Program-made: the position numbers and the translations under genes | From: Streptomyces sp. NBC_01723 | Lineage (GTDB): Bacteria > Actinomycetota > Actinomycetes > Streptomycetales > Streptomycetaceae | Direction of reading: 5' to 3' | NCBI RefSeq assembly: GCF_036246005.1 | Contig: NZ_CP109171.1 | Coordinates: forward strand, 5,692,001-5,756,000 | Length of the DNA stretch: 64,000 nucleotides | The notes under the pieces: generated by a model | The model's database searches: none | What the model was told of the DNA's origin: nothing | What the model saw: the letters and a program-made list of their open reading frames with translations, nothing else | Shown: positions 25,480 through 35,153 of the stretch, piece after piece | Layout: each line of letters begins with the position of its first letter | How positions within the stretch are numbered: position 1 is the stretch's first letter

Positions 25480-27210
25480 GTGGCGCAGGTGCCGCAGAGG
25501 TTCTTCGACGCTCTGGCGGTGCGTACCTGGTGCGGTCTGTCGCTGCGCGCGCTGGGACGGGCGCGCGAGGAGATCGACGCGATCAACGTCTATCCCGTCG
25601 CGGACGGGGACACCGGCACGAACCTCTATCTGACCCTCGAATCGGCCGTCGCGGCCGTGGAGGCCGTGTTCGCGGCGCACGAGCTGGACGACGGGGCGCC
25701 GGAGGCCGCCGACGGCCCCTCGCTGACGGAGACCGTCGGCGCGATGGCCCACGGAGCGCTGATCGGCGCGCGGGGCAACTCCGGGACGATCCTCGCGCAG
25801 CTGCTGCGCGGCATGGCCCAGGTGCTCACCGCGCGGAGTGAGTCCGCGCACACCGAGGGCCCCGGCCTGCGGCTGGCCCTGCGGAACGCGGCCGAGTCCG
25901 CCCGCCAGGCCGTGGCCCACCCGGTCGAGGGCACCGTCCTGACCGTCGCCTCCGCCGCCGCCGACGCGGCCGACGACGCGGAGGGCGACTGCGCGGAGGT
26001 GGCCCGCGCGGCCTACGAGGGTGCTCGCGCGGCGCTCGCCGCCACCCCGGCCCAGCTGCCGGTCCTGGAGCGCGCCGGAGTGGTCGACGCCGGCGGACAC
26101 GGGCTCGTGACGGTCCTCGGGGCCCTGGTGGAGACGTTCACCGGGCGGGCGCCCGGCCCGGGAGTGGCCGCCGTCACGCACGCGCGCGTGGAGCCGCACG
26201 AGGGCGTCCCGCCGGAAGCGTCCCCGGCGCCGGGCGACGAGGCCCTCGCGGGGGAGTGCGCGGTGACCGAGGCCGACCGCCGCGACGAGCCCGCCTTCGA
26301 GGTGATCTACCTCCTGGAGGCCGAGGACGCGGCCGTCACGCGGCTGCGGCAGCGGCTCGACGCGCTCGGGGACTCGCTCGTCGTGGTCGGCGGCGACGGG
26401 CTGTGGAACGTCCACGTGCACGTCGACGACGCGGGCGCCGCCGTCGAGGCGGGCGTCGAGGCCGGGCGGCCCCACCGGATCCGTATCACCCACTTCGGGC
26501 ACGGTGACGTCCACACCGCCGGGACCGGCCGCCCGCCCCGGGAACGGAGCCGCCGCGCCGTGGTGGCCGTGGTACCGGGGGAGGGGCTGGCCGGGCTGTA
26601 CGCCGAGGCCGGCGCGACCACCCTGCTCGCCCGCCCCGGGGAGCCGCCCGCCAGCGGGGAGCTGGTCCAGGCCGTACGGAGGGCGCACGCGCACGAGGTC
26701 GTCCTGCTGCCCAACGACGCCGAGCTGCGCCACACCGCCGCCGCGGCCGCCGAGCAGGCCCGTGCCGAAGGCGTCAGGGTCGCCCTCATCCCCACCCGCT
26801 CCGCGGTCCAGGGCATCGCCGCGCTCGCCGTGCACGAACCCGAGCGGCGTTTCGACGAGGACGTGGTGGCGATGACCTCCGCGGCCGGCGCCACCCGCTA
26901 CGCCGAGGTCACCGTCGCCGAACACCGGTCCTGGACCACGGCGGGCATCTGCCAGGCCGGTGACGTGCTCGGCCTCATCGACGGCGACGTGGCGGTCATC
27001 GGCGCGGACGTCACGGAGGTCGCGGCGACCGTCCTGGACCGGATGCTCTCGGCCGGCGGCGAGCTGGTCACCCTGGTCCTCGGCGACGAGGTGCCCGGGA
27101 CCGTCACCGAACACCTGGAGGCCCGGGTCCGCGAGGCGTACCTCGCGGTCGACACCGTGGTCCACCGGGGCGGCCGGCAGGGGGCGCTGCTGCTGGTCGG
27201 CGTGGAGTAG
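25480..27210 (+). CDS. DAK2-domain (DhaL/YloV-type) kinase-like protein
   Basis: A 576-residue protein related to YloV/FakA. The N-terminal DhaL-type ATP-binding domain (about 1-200) has NVYPVADGDTGTN at 36-48 and GALIGARGNSGTILAQLLRG. The C-terminal DAK-phosphatase-type half (about 260-570) has VIYLLEA, WNVHVHVDDAGAAVEAG and VLLPNDAELRHTA. In Firmicutes this family, with FakB partners, phosphorylates fatty acids; a fatty-acid kinase role here is possible but no fakB is nearby. The GTG at 25480 was chosen for GGGAGG five bases upstream. recG follows about 40 bases later. Confidence 0.85.
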   Translation: MAQVPQRFFDALAVRTWCGLSLRALGRAREEIDAINVYPVADGDTGTNLYLTLESAVAAVEAVFAAHELDDGAPEAADGPSLTETVGAMAHGALIGARGNSGTILAQLLRGMAQVLTARSESAHTEGPGLRLALRNAAESARQAVAHPVEGTVLTVASAAADAADDAEGDCAEVARAAYEGARAALAATPAQLPVLERAGVVDAGGHGLVTVLGALVETFTGRAPGPGVAAVTHARVEPHEGVPPEASPAPGDEALAGECAVTEADRRDEPAFEVIYLLEAEDAAVTRLRQRLDALGDSLVVVGGDGLWNVHVHVDDAGAAVEAGVEAGRPHRIRITHFGHGDVHTAGTGRPPRERSRRAVVAVVPGEGLAGLYAEAGATTLLARPGEPPASGELVQAVRRAHAHEVVLLPNDAELRHTAAAAAEQARAEGVRVALIPTRSAVQGIAALAVHEPERRFDEDVVAMTSAAGATRYAEVTVAEHRSWTTAGICQAGDVLGLIDGDVAVIGADVTEVAATVLDRMLSAGGELVTLVLGDEVPGTVTEHLEARVREAYLAVDTVVHRGGRQGALLLVGVE

Positions 27211-27251
27211 TACGGCGCTTCCCGCGACCGTTGTCAGTGGCGTGGTGTGCA

Positions 27252-29474
27252 ATGGATCTCGTGCCCGCACTGCGAGAACCCCTGAAGAAGGTCCTCGGCC
27301 CCGCCACCGCGAAGGTGATGGCCGAGCACCTCGGCCTGCACACCGTCGGCGACCTCCTCCACCACTACCCCCGCAGATACGAGGAGCGCGGCCAGCTCAC
27401 CCACCTCGCCGACCTGCCCATGGACGAGCACGTCACGGTGGTGGCCCAGGTCGCCGACGCCCGGCTGCACACCTTCGCCTCGTCCAGGGCCCCGCGCGGC
27501 AAGGGGCAGCGCCTGGAGGTGACCATCACGGACGGCAGCGGCCGCCTCCAACTGGTCTTCTTCGGCAACGGCGTCCACAAGCCCCACAAGGAACTCCTGC
27601 CGGGCACCCGCGCGATGTTCGCGGGCAAGGTCTCCGTCTTCAACCGCCGCCTGCAACTGGCCCATCCTGCGTACGAGTTGCTGCGCGCCGACGATGGCGA
27701 CGAAGCGAGCGAGAGCGTCGAGTCCTGGGCCGGCGCCCTCATCCCCCTCTACCCGGCCACCGCCAAACTGGAGTCCTGGAAGATCGGCAAGGCGATCCAG
27801 ACGGTGCTGCCGAGCGCCCAGGAGGCCGTCGACCCGCTCCCCGGCTCCCTGCGCGAGGGCCGGGGCCTGGTCTCCCTGCCCGAGGCCCTCCTCAAGATCC
27901 ACCGCCCGCACACCAAGGCCGACATCGAGGACGCCCGCGCCCGCCTGAAGTGGGACGAGGCCTTCGTCCTCCAGGTCGCGCTGGCCCGCCGCCGCCACGC
28001 CGAGACCCAACTCCCCGCCGTCCCCCGCAAACCCGCCCAGGACGGCCTGCTCACCGCCTTCGACGACCGCCTCCCCTTCACCCTCACCGACGGCCAGCAG
28101 AAGGTCTCCCGCGAAATCTTCGACGACCTCGCCACCGACCACCCGATGCACCGGCTGCTCCAGGGGGAGGTGGGCAGCGGGAAGACGATGGTGGCCCTGC
28201 GCGCCATGCTCGCCGTCGTCGACGCGGGTGGACAGGCCGTGATGCTCGCGCCCACCGAGGTGCTCGCGCAGCAGCATCACCGGTCGGTCGTCGAGATGAT
28301 GGGGGAGCTGGCCGAGGGGGGAATGCTGGGCGGTGCCGAGCACGCCACCAAGGTGGTGCTGCTCACCGGGTCCATGGGCGCCGCCGCCCGGCGGCACGCC
28401 CTGCTCGACCTGGCCACCGGCGAGGCCGGCATCGTCATCGGCACGCACGCGCTGATCGAGGACAAGGTGCGGTTCCACGACCTCGGCCTGGTCGTCGTCG
28501 ACGAACAGCACCGCTTCGGCGTCGAGCAGCGCGACGCCCTGCGCGGCAAGGGGAAGCAGCCCCCGCACCTGCTCGTCATGACCGCCACCCCGATCCCGCG
28601 CACCGTCGCCATGACCGTCTTCGGCGACCTGGAGACCTCGGTCCTGGACCAGCTCCCGGCCGGCCGGTCCCCGATCGCCAGCCACGTCGTCCCGGCCGCC
28701 GACAAGCCCCACTTCCTCTCCCGGGCCTGGGAAAGGGTCCGGGAGGAGGTGTCCAACGGCCACCAGGCGTACGTCGTCTGCCCGCGCATCGGCGACGAGG
28801 AGGACGACCCCGGCAAGAAGGGTGCCCCGCGGAAGTCGCCGGAGGACGACGCCGAGAAGCGGCCCCCGCTGGCCGTCATCGACATCGCCGAGCAGCTGGC
28901 GAAGGGCGCCCTGCAGGGCCTCAAGGTCGAGATCCTGCACGGCCGTATGCAGCCCGACGACAAGGACGCGGTCATGCGCCGCTTCGCCGCCGGGGAGACC
29001 GACGTGCTGGTCGCCACGACCGTCATCGAGGTCGGTGTCAACGTCCCCAACGCCACCGCGATGGTGATCATGGACGCGGACCGCTTCGGCGTCTCCCAGC
29101 TGCACCAGCTGCGCGGCCGGGTCGGTCGCGGCTCCGCCGCCGGTCTGTGCCTGCTGGTCACCGAGATGCCCGAAGCGAGCGCGGCCCGCCAGCGGCTGAA
29201 CGCGGTCGCCGGCACCCTCGACGGCTTCGAGCTCTCCCGCATCGACCTCGAACAGCGCCGGGAGGGCGACGTCCTCGGCCAGGCCCAGTCCGGTGCCCGC
29301 ACCTCCCTGCGGGTCCTCGCCGTCATCGAGGACGAGGAGATCATCGCGGAGGCACGACAGGAGGCCGCGGCCCTGGTGGCCACCGACCCGGAGCTGACCG
29401 GCCTGCCCGGACTGAAGACGGCGCTGGAGGCACTCTTGGACGAGCAGAGGGAGCAGTACCTGGAAAAGGGCTGA
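27252..29474 (+). CDS. recG: ATP-dependent DNA helicase RecG
   Basis: A 740-residue helicase that remodels stalled forks and branched DNA. The N-terminal wedge (OB-fold) domain is about 50-180. The helicase core has Walker A LQGEVGSGKT near 304, VVDEQHRFGVEQR near 414, TATPIPRT and QLRGRVGRG near 620. An acidic insert (DEEDDPGKKG to DDAEKR, about 515-535) is an actinobacterial extension. The start is ATG 27252. Together with the DAK gene upstream and rsmD-coaD downstream it follows the usual actinobacterial order. Confidence 0.95.
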   Translation: MDLVPALREPLKKVLGPATAKVMAEHLGLHTVGDLLHHYPRRYEERGQLTHLADLPMDEHVTVVAQVADARLHTFASSRAPRGKGQRLEVTITDGSGRLQLVFFGNGVHKPHKELLPGTRAMFAGKVSVFNRRLQLAHPAYELLRADDGDEASESVESWAGALIPLYPATAKLESWKIGKAIQTVLPSAQEAVDPLPGSLREGRGLVSLPEALLKIHRPHTKADIEDARARLKWDEAFVLQVALARRRHAETQLPAVPRKPAQDGLLTAFDDRLPFTLTDGQQKVSREIFDDLATDHPMHRLLQGEVGSGKTMVALRAMLAVVDAGGQAVMLAPTEVLAQQHHRSVVEMMGELAEGGMLGGAEHATKVVLLTGSMGAAARRHALLDLATGEAGIVIGTHALIEDKVRFHDLGLVVVDEQHRFGVEQRDALRGKGKQPPHLLVMTATPIPRTVAMTVFGDLETSVLDQLPAGRSPIASHVVPAADKPHFLSRAWERVREEVSNGHQAYVVCPRIGDEEDDPGKKGAPRKSPEDDAEKRPPLAVIDIAEQLAKGALQGLKVEILHGRMQPDDKDAVMRRFAAGETDVLVATTVIEVGVNVPNATAMVIMDADRFGVSQLHQLRGRVGRGSAAGLCLLVTEMPEASAARQRLNAVAGTLDGFELSRIDLEQRREGDVLGQAQSGARTSLRVLAVIEDEEIIAEARQEAAALVATDPELTGLPGLKTALEALLDEQREQYLEKG

Positions 29475-29486
29475 GCACCACCCACC

Positions 29487-29542
29487 CAGGGGCGCGTGGC
29501 TGTGCCGATGTGCGGCTCCGCCGCGTGGGCGCGACCAGCCAC
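29487..29542. repeat. Hairpin-forming intergenic element after recG
   Basis: A 56-base segment bounded by GTGGCT (29496-29501) and AGCCAC (29537-29542) with an internal GCGGC-TCC-GCCGC hairpin. Its overall sequence resembles a dispersed intergenic repeat that I recall from many Streptomyces genomes. Only one copy is in the window. It may act as the recG terminator. Confidence 0.45.
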
Positions 29543-29578
29543 ACTGAACGTAGAGTCGCTCACAACCAAGGACCACAG

Positions 29579-30166
29579 ATGACCCGAGTGATCGCCGGCA
29601 AAGCCGGCGGACGCCGCCTCACCGTCCCGCAGGGAACCGGCACCCGCCCCACCTCCGACCGCGCACGCGAGGGACTCTTCTCCACGTGGCAGTCCCTGCT
29701 CGGCGGCCCGCTGGACGGGGAGCGCGTCCTCGACCTGTACGCCGGTTCCGGCGCCGTCGGCCTGGAGGCGCTGTCCCGGGGCGCGGGACACGTCCTGCTC
29801 GTCGAGGCCGACGCCCGCGCCGTCCGCACCGTCCGGGAGAACGTCAAGGCGCTCGGCCTGCCCGGCGCCGAGGTCCGGGCGGGCAAGGCGGAGCAGACCA
29901 TCCGCACCCCCGCCCCCGGGGAGCCTTACGACATCGTCTTCCTGGACCCGCCGTACGCCGTCTCGGACGACGATCTTCGGGAGATCCTGCTCACACTCCG
30001 TACGGAAGGCTGGCTCGCCGGGGAAGCGCTCGTCACCGTGGAGCGCAGCACCAGAGGCGGGGAATTCGGCTGGCCGGACGGCTTCGAGGCGATCCGTGCC
30101 CGCCGCTACGGCGAGGGAACGTTTTGGTACGGTCGCGCCGCCTCTACGTGCGAAGACGCACGATGA
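29579..30166 (+). CDS. rsmD: 16S rRNA (guanine966-N2)-methyltransferase
   Basis: A 195-residue class I methyltransferase that modifies G966 of 16S rRNA. Typical elements are the start TRVIAGKAGGRRL, RPTSDRAREGLFS, the SAM motif VLDLYAGSGAVGLEALSRGA and the catalytic FLDPPYAV near 120. The start is ATG 29579. Its stop overlaps an ATG of the coaD frame by four bases, the usual rsmD-coaD pairing. Confidence 0.95.
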   Translation: MTRVIAGKAGGRRLTVPQGTGTRPTSDRAREGLFSTWQSLLGGPLDGERVLDLYAGSGAVGLEALSRGAGHVLLVEADARAVRTVRENVKALGLPGAEVRAGKAEQTIRTPAPGEPYDIVFLDPPYAVSDDDLREILLTLRTEGWLAGEALVTVERSTRGGEFGWPDGFEAIRARRYGEGTFWYGRAASTCEDAR

Positions 30167-30192
30167 CCGGACCGGAGAGCGAGGGAATTCAA

Positions 30193-30672
30193 GTGCGCCG
30201 TGCCGTCTGTCCCGGGTCGTTCGACCCGATCACCAACGGACACCTCGACATCATCGCCCGGGCCTCCAGCCTCTACGACGAGGTCTACGTCGCCGTGATG
30301 ATCAACCAGGCGAAGAAGGGCCTGTTCGAGATCGAGGAGCGGATCGACCTCATCCGCCAGGTCACCGCCGAGTACGGCAACGTGCGTGTGGAGTCCTTCC
30401 ACGGCCTCCTCGTCGACTTCTGCAAGCAGCGCGACATCCCGGCCATCGTCAAGGGCCTGCGCGCGGTCAGCGACTTCGACTACGAACTGCAGATGGCCCA
30501 GATGAACAACGGCCTCTCGGGCGTGGAGACCCTCTTCATCCCCACCAACCCCACCTACAGCTTCCTGTCGTCCTCGCTGGTCAAGGAGGTCGCGACCTGG
30601 GGCGGCGACGTGTCCCACCTGGTGCCGCCGCTGGTGCTCGACGTCCTCTCCGAGCGCCTGAAGAAGCGCTGA
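30193..30672 (+). CDS. coaD: Phosphopantetheine adenylyltransferase
   Basis: A 159-residue nucleotidyltransferase making dephospho-CoA. It has AVCPGSFDPITNGHLDIIARA (the TxGH motif; given by its ends AVCPGSFDP and NGHLDIIARA), KGLRAVSDFDYELQMAQMN and SFLSSSLVKEVA. I chose the GTG at 30193, which has GAGGG seven bases upstream and gives the standard family length. The in-frame ATG at 30163, which overlaps rsmD, would add ten residues and is a real alternative. Confidence 0.94.
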   Translation: MRRAVCPGSFDPITNGHLDIIARASSLYDEVYVAVMINQAKKGLFEIEERIDLIRQVTAEYGNVRVESFHGLLVDFCKQRDIPAIVKGLRAVSDFDYELQMAQMNNGLSGVETLFIPTNPTYSFLSSSLVKEVATWGGDVSHLVPPLVLDVLSERLKKR

Positions 30673-30793
30673 ACCGCCCGCCGTACCGCCTCCGGAGACT
30701 GACAATCCGTCACCCGGTGTCCCGGGGACACCCCAGGGTCGTACAGTCGTCCCGTCCGTCTCCAACACAGCTGTAGAGAGTGGCGAGCACACG

Positions 30794-31906
30794 GTGGACG
30801 TCCAGAAGAAGCTCGACGAGATCACTGCGATGGTCTCCGGGGCCCGCGCCATGCCCATGTCGGCCTCGTGCGTGGTCAACCGCGCGGAACTGCTCGCCAC
30901 GCTGGAGGAGCTGCGCGCCGAGCTGCCCGGCTCGCTCGCCCAGGCCCAGGAACTGCTCGGCGGCCGGGAGCAGATGGTCGCCCAGGCCCGCCAGGAGGCC
31001 GACCGGATCATCGAGACCGCGCACGCCGAGCGGGGCTCCCTGATCGCCGACACCGAGGTCGCCCGCCGCTCCCAGGCGGAGGCCGACCGGATCCTCGCCG
31101 AGGCCCGCCAGGAGGCCGAGGAGGTCCGCGCCGAGGCCGACGACTACGTCGACTCCAAGCTCGCCAACTTCGAGGTCGTCCTCACCAAGACCCTCGGCTC
31201 GGTGGGCCGCGGCCGCGAGAAGCTGCTCGGCACCGGACCCGGCCTCGACGAGAACGGCTACGAGGACGAGGACGCCCCCGAGCGCAGCCACGACCCGGAG
31301 ACCCTGCGCCGCGACGCCGACACCTACGTCGACACCAAGCTCGGCGCCTTCGAGGCGGTGCTGGCCAAGACCCTGGAGGCGGTCGGCCGGGGCCGCCAGA
31401 AGCTGCACGGCCGGATCGCCACCGACGACCTCGGCGCCCTCGCCGACGACTCCACCACCGTCCAGCACTCCAGCGACGCCGACTACCTGGCCGGCCTCGC
31501 GGCCCTGTCGGACGCCCCCGCCGAGCGGCCCCGCCAGCCCGAGTACGGCGAGCCGCAGCCGACCGCGGCCCAGATCCCGGCCCAGGCCGTGCCGGACATG
31601 CCCGCGCAGGAGCCGGCCTACGGCTACGCGCAGCAGCAGCCCGACCCGTACGCCGCCTACCAGCAGGCCTACGGCGCCGGTCAGGACCCGTACGGCTACC
31701 AGCAGCAGGCCGGCGACCCGTATGCCTACCAGGGCTACGACGCCCAGCAGCAGCCCTACGACCCCCAGCACGGCTACGCCCAGCCCCAGCAGCCCCAGCA
31801 GCCCCAGCAGGTCCAGCCGCAGGCGCTCGACGAGACCAGCCTCTTCGACACCAGCATGATCAGCGCCGAACAGCTGCGGGCCTACGAGCAGGGCCGCGGA
31901 GTCTAG
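30794..31906 (+). CDS. Coiled-coil protein with internal duplication (DivIVA/AtpF-like)
   Basis: A 370-residue cytoplasmic protein with a long helical N-terminal half (about 1-210) and a disordered Q/Y/P-rich tail. The helical part is rich in Ala, Glu and Arg (EADRIIETAHAERGS, EADRILAEARQEAEEVRAEA) and often draws annotations such as ATP synthase B-like or DivIVA-like. It holds two related 30-residue units, ADDYVDSKLANFEVVLTKTL and ADTYVDTKLGAFEAVLAKTL, each followed by xxVGRGRxKL. The tail has QQPDPYAAYQQ-like repeats. It has its own upstream gap. A scaffold role at the cell pole or membrane is possible but not shown. Confidence 0.8.
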   Translation: MDVQKKLDEITAMVSGARAMPMSASCVVNRAELLATLEELRAELPGSLAQAQELLGGREQMVAQARQEADRIIETAHAERGSLIADTEVARRSQAEADRILAEARQEAEEVRAEADDYVDSKLANFEVVLTKTLGSVGRGREKLLGTGPGLDENGYEDEDAPERSHDPETLRRDADTYVDTKLGAFEAVLAKTLEAVGRGRQKLHGRIATDDLGALADDSTTVQHSSDADYLAGLAALSDAPAERPRQPEYGEPQPTAAQIPAQAVPDMPAQEPAYGYAQQQPDPYAAYQQAYGAGQDPYGYQQQAGDPYAYQGYDAQQQPYDPQHGYAQPQQPQQPQQVQPQALDETSLFDTSMISAEQLRAYEQGRGV

Positions 31907-32055
31907 GGCCGTCCCACGGGCCCCGCAGGTCCGGATTGGGCCGTGAGCGAATGGTCCAGTATCCTGGCTCTTCGGTCGCGCGTACGTCCGCGATCGCCGC
32001 TGCCCTGGAAACACCGGAGGGCGGCATCCCCGAGCTACGAAGACCGAAAGCAGGA

Positions 32056-32709
32056 ATGGTTCTGAACGCGCGCCTCGACCACCGCGACCCCCTCGTGTTC
32101 GACACACACGAGCTGGGACGGCGGCCCGGTGCGCTCCAGCGCCTGACCCGCACGGTCGACGCTCCCAAGGACTTCGGTGTCCAGGGAGTCATCGGAGTGC
32201 CGGAAGGCGCGCCGGTGGAACTCGATCTCCGACTCGAGTCGGTCATGGAAGGGGTGCTCGTCACAGGCACCGCCCGTGCCACGGCCGAGGGGGAGTGCGT
32301 AAGGTGTCTGGAGCCGCTTGAGCAGCAGCTCGTAGCGGACTTCCAGGAGTTGTTCTCGTACCCTGACGCCGACGACCGGGGCCGCCCTGCGGCGGAACCG
32401 GGCGACGACGCCGAGGACGACGAGGACAGGCTCTTCATCGAGGACGGTCTGATCGGCCTCGAACCCGTGCTGCGCGACGCGGTGGTGCTCGCACTGCCGA
32501 TGCAGCCGGTGTGCCGGGAAGACTGCCCGGGTCTGTGCTCCGAGTGCGGAGCACGCCTGGCGGACGACCCGGACCACCACCACGACGCCGTCGACATCCG
32601 TTGGGCGGCTTTGCAGGGACTCGCCGGTTCACTCGAAGACGGCGAGAAGGACGAGATGAGCGGCGACGCGCCAGGATCCGCGGACGCCGCCGAGAAGCAG
32701 GAGAAGTAG
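32056..32709 (+). CDS. DUF177 (YceD) family protein
   Basis: A 217-residue YceD-type protein, the usual partner upstream of rpmF. It has [18 protein letters not shown] near the start, the [12 protein letters not shown] motif and a C-terminal Cys cluster ([13 protein letters not shown]) that probably binds zinc. YceD in plants and bacteria is tied to 23S rRNA accumulation and ribosome assembly. The start is ATG 32056 with a weak AGGA upstream; an earlier in-frame start is possible. rpmF begins two bases after its stop. Confidence 0.88.
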   Translation: MVLNARLDHRDPLVFDTHELGRRPGALQRLTRTVDAPKDFGVQGVIGVPEGAPVELDLRLESVMEGVLVTGTARATAEGECVRCLEPLEQQLVADFQELFSYPDADDRGRPAAEPGDDAEDDEDRLFIEDGLIGLEPVLRDAVVLALPMQPVCREDCPGLCSECGARLADDPDHHHDAVDIRWAALQGLAGSLEDGEKDEMSGDAPGSADAAEKQEK

Positions 32710-32711
32710 CC

Positions 32712-32885
32712 GTGGCTGTTCCGAAGCGGAAGATGTCGCGCAGCAACACGCGCCACCGCCGGTCGCAGTGGAAGGCTGCGGTCCCCACCCTGGTTGCGTG
32801 CGAGCGCTGCCACGAGCCCAAGCAGCAGCACATCGCGTGCCCGTCTTGCGGCACTTACAACAAGCGCCAGGTCCTCGAGGTCTGA
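32712..32885 (+). CDS. rpmF: 50S ribosomal protein L32, zinc form
   Basis: A 57-residue L32 beginning [20 protein letters not shown], with two Cys pairs (CERCHE and CPSC) that hold zinc. It is between DUF177 and rnc with gaps of two and seven bases, so it is cotranscribed with both. Confidence 0.96.
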   Translation: MAVPKRKMSRSNTRHRRSQWKAAVPTLVACERCHEPKQQHIACPSCGTYNKRQVLEV

Positions 32886-32892
32886 GCGGCTG

Positions 32893-33723
32893 GTGAGAGG
32901 CACTGTGTCAGTCCCCAAGAAGGCGGAAGACGCCAAGGCGGACCCACCCGCCAAGAAGAAGGCGGACACCCAGGCCTCGTCCCACACGCTTCTGGAAGGG
33001 CGGCTCGGCTACCAGCTCGAGTCCGCCCTTCTGGTGCGTGCACTGACCCACCGTTCCTACGCGTACGAGAACGGCGGTCTGCCGACGAACGAGCGGCTGG
33101 AGTTCCTCGGTGACTCCGTCCTCGGCCTCGTCGTCACGGACACGCTGTACCGCACCCACCCCGACCTGCCCGAAGGCCAGCTGGCCAAGCTGCGGGCCGC
33201 GGTGGTCAACTCGCGTGCGCTGGCGGAGGTGGGCCGCGGGCTCGAACTGGGCTCCTTCATCCGGCTCGGCCGCGGTGAAGAGGGCACGGGCGGCCGGGAC
33301 AAGGCGTCCATCCTCGCCGACACCCTCGAAGCGGTGATCGGCGCGGTCTATCTCGACCAGGGCCTCGACGCGGCCTCCGAACTGGTGCACCGCCTGTTCG
33401 ACCCGCTGATCGAGAAGTCCTCCAACCTCGGTGCCGGCCTGGACTGGAAGACCAGCCTCCAGGAACTCACCGCGACCGAAGGGCTCGGTGTCCCCGAGTA
33501 CCTGGTCACGGAGACCGGCCCCGACCACGAGAAGACCTTCACTGCTGCCGCCCGCGTCGGAGGCGTCTCGTACGGCACCGGCACCGGCCGCAGCAAGAAG
33601 GAGGCGGAGCAGCAGGCCGCGGAATCCGCGTGGCGGTCCATCCGGGCCGCGGCGGACGAGCGTGCCAAGGCGACGGCGAACGCCGTCGACGTGGACCCCG
33701 ACGAGGCGTCCGCCTCCGCCTGA
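32893..33723 (+). CDS. rnc: Ribonuclease III (AbsB)
   Basis: A 276-residue double-strand-specific RNase. A lysine-rich N-terminal extension (about 1-35) precedes the catalytic domain with [15 protein letters not shown] at about 67-81 and [15 protein letters not shown], followed by a dsRNA-binding domain near 180-250 ([26 protein letters not shown]). It matures rRNA and processes mRNAs. In S. coelicolor loss of this gene (absB) blocks antibiotic production. The GTG at 32893 is seven bases after rpmF; an internal GTG four codons later is an alternative. Confidence 0.96.
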   Translation: MRGTVSVPKKAEDAKADPPAKKKADTQASSHTLLEGRLGYQLESALLVRALTHRSYAYENGGLPTNERLEFLGDSVLGLVVTDTLYRTHPDLPEGQLAKLRAAVVNSRALAEVGRGLELGSFIRLGRGEEGTGGRDKASILADTLEAVIGAVYLDQGLDAASELVHRLFDPLIEKSSNLGAGLDWKTSLQELTATEGLGVPEYLVTETGPDHEKTFTAAARVGGVSYGTGTGRSKKEAEQQAAESAWRSIRAAADERAKATANAVDVDPDEASASA

Positions 33724-33739
33724 CCATCCACCGCACGGC

Positions 33740-33775
33740 CCGAACGCCCGCCCCACCTCCGGGGCGGGCGTTCGG
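33740..33775 (+). terminator. Hairpin between rnc and mutM
   Basis: A perfect 15-bp stem (33740-33754 with 33761-33775) with a six-base loop, 17 bases past rnc and 50 before mutM. It is either a terminator or a processing hairpin. RNase III is encoded just upstream, so self-cleavage here is conceivable. Confidence 0.75.
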
Positions 33776-33825
33776 CTCGTCGTCCGACCACCGGCCCGGT
33801 CCGCCGGCCCGCCCGAGGGGATCCC

Positions 33826-34686
33826 ATGCCCGAGTTGCCCGAGGTGGAGGTCGTCCGGCGCGGCCTGGAGCGCTGGGTCGCCCATCGCACCGTCGCCGAC
33901 GCCGAGGTACTGCACCCGCGCGCCGTACGCCGGCACATCGCCGGCCCCGACGACTTCGCCCACCGGCTGAAGGGGCACCGCTTCGGCACCGCCGCCCGGC
34001 GCGGCAAGTACCTGTGGCTGCCGCTGGCGGACACCGGTCAGGCGGTCCTGGCCCACCTCGGCATGAGCGGCCAGTTGCTGGTCCAGCCGCACGAGGCACC
34101 GGCCGAGAAGCACCTGCGCATCCGCGTCCGCTTCGCCGACGACCTCTCCACAGAACTCCGCTTCGTCGACCAGCGCACCTTCGGCGGCCTGTCGCTGCAC
34201 GACACGTCCCCCGACGGCCTGCCCGACGTCATCGCGCACATCGCCCGCGACCCGCTGGACCCACTCTTCGACGACGAGGCCTTCCACCTCGCCCTGCGCC
34301 GCAAGCGCACCACGATCAAACGGGCCCTGCTCGACCAGTCCCTGATCAGCGGCGTCGGCAACATCTACGCCGACGAGGCGCTGTGGCGCTCCCGGCTGCA
34401 CTACGAACGCCCCACGGCCACCTTCACCCGCCCCCGCACCGCGGAACTCCTCGGTCACGTCCGGGACGTGATGAACGCGGCCCTCGCCGTGGGCGGGACC
34501 AGCTTCGACAGCCTGTACGTCAACGTCAACGGCGAGTCCGGCTACTTCGACCGCTCGCTCGACGCGTACGGCCGCGAGGGCCTGCCCTGCCGCCGCTGCG
34601 CCACACCCATGCGCCGCCGGCCCTGGATGAACCGCTCCAGCTATTTCTGCCCGAAGTGCCAGCGCCCGCCCCGGGTCACGCCGTAG
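33826..34686 (+). CDS. mutM: Formamidopyrimidine-DNA glycosylase
   Basis: A 286-residue base-excision repair enzyme that removes oxidised purines such as 8-oxoguanine. The catalytic N-terminus is [14 protein letters not shown] (Pro2 nucleophile after Met removal). The H2TH region has [18 protein letters not shown], and the zinc finger has CRRC and CPKC pairs at the end. Its 3' end overlaps the convergent HxlR gene by 11 bases. Confidence 0.96.
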   Translation: MPELPEVEVVRRGLERWVAHRTVADAEVLHPRAVRRHIAGPDDFAHRLKGHRFGTAARRGKYLWLPLADTGQAVLAHLGMSGQLLVQPHEAPAEKHLRIRVRFADDLSTELRFVDQRTFGGLSLHDTSPDGLPDVIAHIARDPLDPLFDDEAFHLALRRKRTTIKRALLDQSLISGVGNIYADEALWRSRLHYERPTATFTRPRTAELLGHVRDVMNAALAVGGTSFDSLYVNVNGESGYFDRSLDAYGREGLPCRRCATPMRRRPWMNRSSYFCPKCQRPPRVTP

Positions 34687-35080
34687 GCATCCGCCGCGTG
34701 TCGTAGCGCTCGCGCGACGCCAGCACCTCGTCCATCCGCCCCTCCAGGCACTGGATGAGCGCGATCAGCCGCTGCGCCACCTCGCGGCCCGACGCCGTGA
34801 GTTCGTAGTCCACGCGGGGCGGGTTGGTGTGCTGCGCCTCGCGGTGCACCAGACCGTCGCGCTCCAGCGCGTGCAGGGTCTGGGCGAGCATCTTCTCGCT
34901 GACGCCGTCGACACGGCGGCGCAGCTCGTTGAACCGGAAAGAACCCTCGTACAGCGCGCCGAGCGTCAGCGCACCCCAGCGCCCGGTGACGTGCTCCAGC
35001 GTGCCGCGCGAGGGACAGCCCCGGGCGAACACGTCGTACGCCGGCTCCTGCTCAGCCGCGCACTCCTGCGTGGTCGACAT
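34676..35080 (-). CDS. HxlR-family transcriptional regulator
   Basis: A 134-residue winged-helix regulator. It shows the HxlR core: [51 protein letters not shown] and the wing with [16 protein letters not shown] Cys in the N-terminal part (FARGCPSRG) is placed like the redox or aldehyde-sensing Cys of HypR/YodB-type members, so thiol sensing is possible. The start is ATG 35080. It converges on mutM with an 11-base overlap. It has no adjacent divergent partner gene, so its target is unknown. Confidence 0.9.
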   Translation of the reverse strand: MSTTQECAAEQEPAYDVFARGCPSRGTLEHVTGRWGALTLGALYEGSFRFNELRRRVDGVSEKMLAQTLHALERDGLVHREAQHTNPPRVDYELTASGREVAQRLIALIQCLEGRMDEVLASRERYDTRRMPTA

Positions 35081-35153
35081 GCACCAAGCGTACGTGAGCA
35101 CAGCGCTGTCCCGCAGAGTGCGCTGCGTGGGGGAGAGTGGGGGCGGTGGCGGG

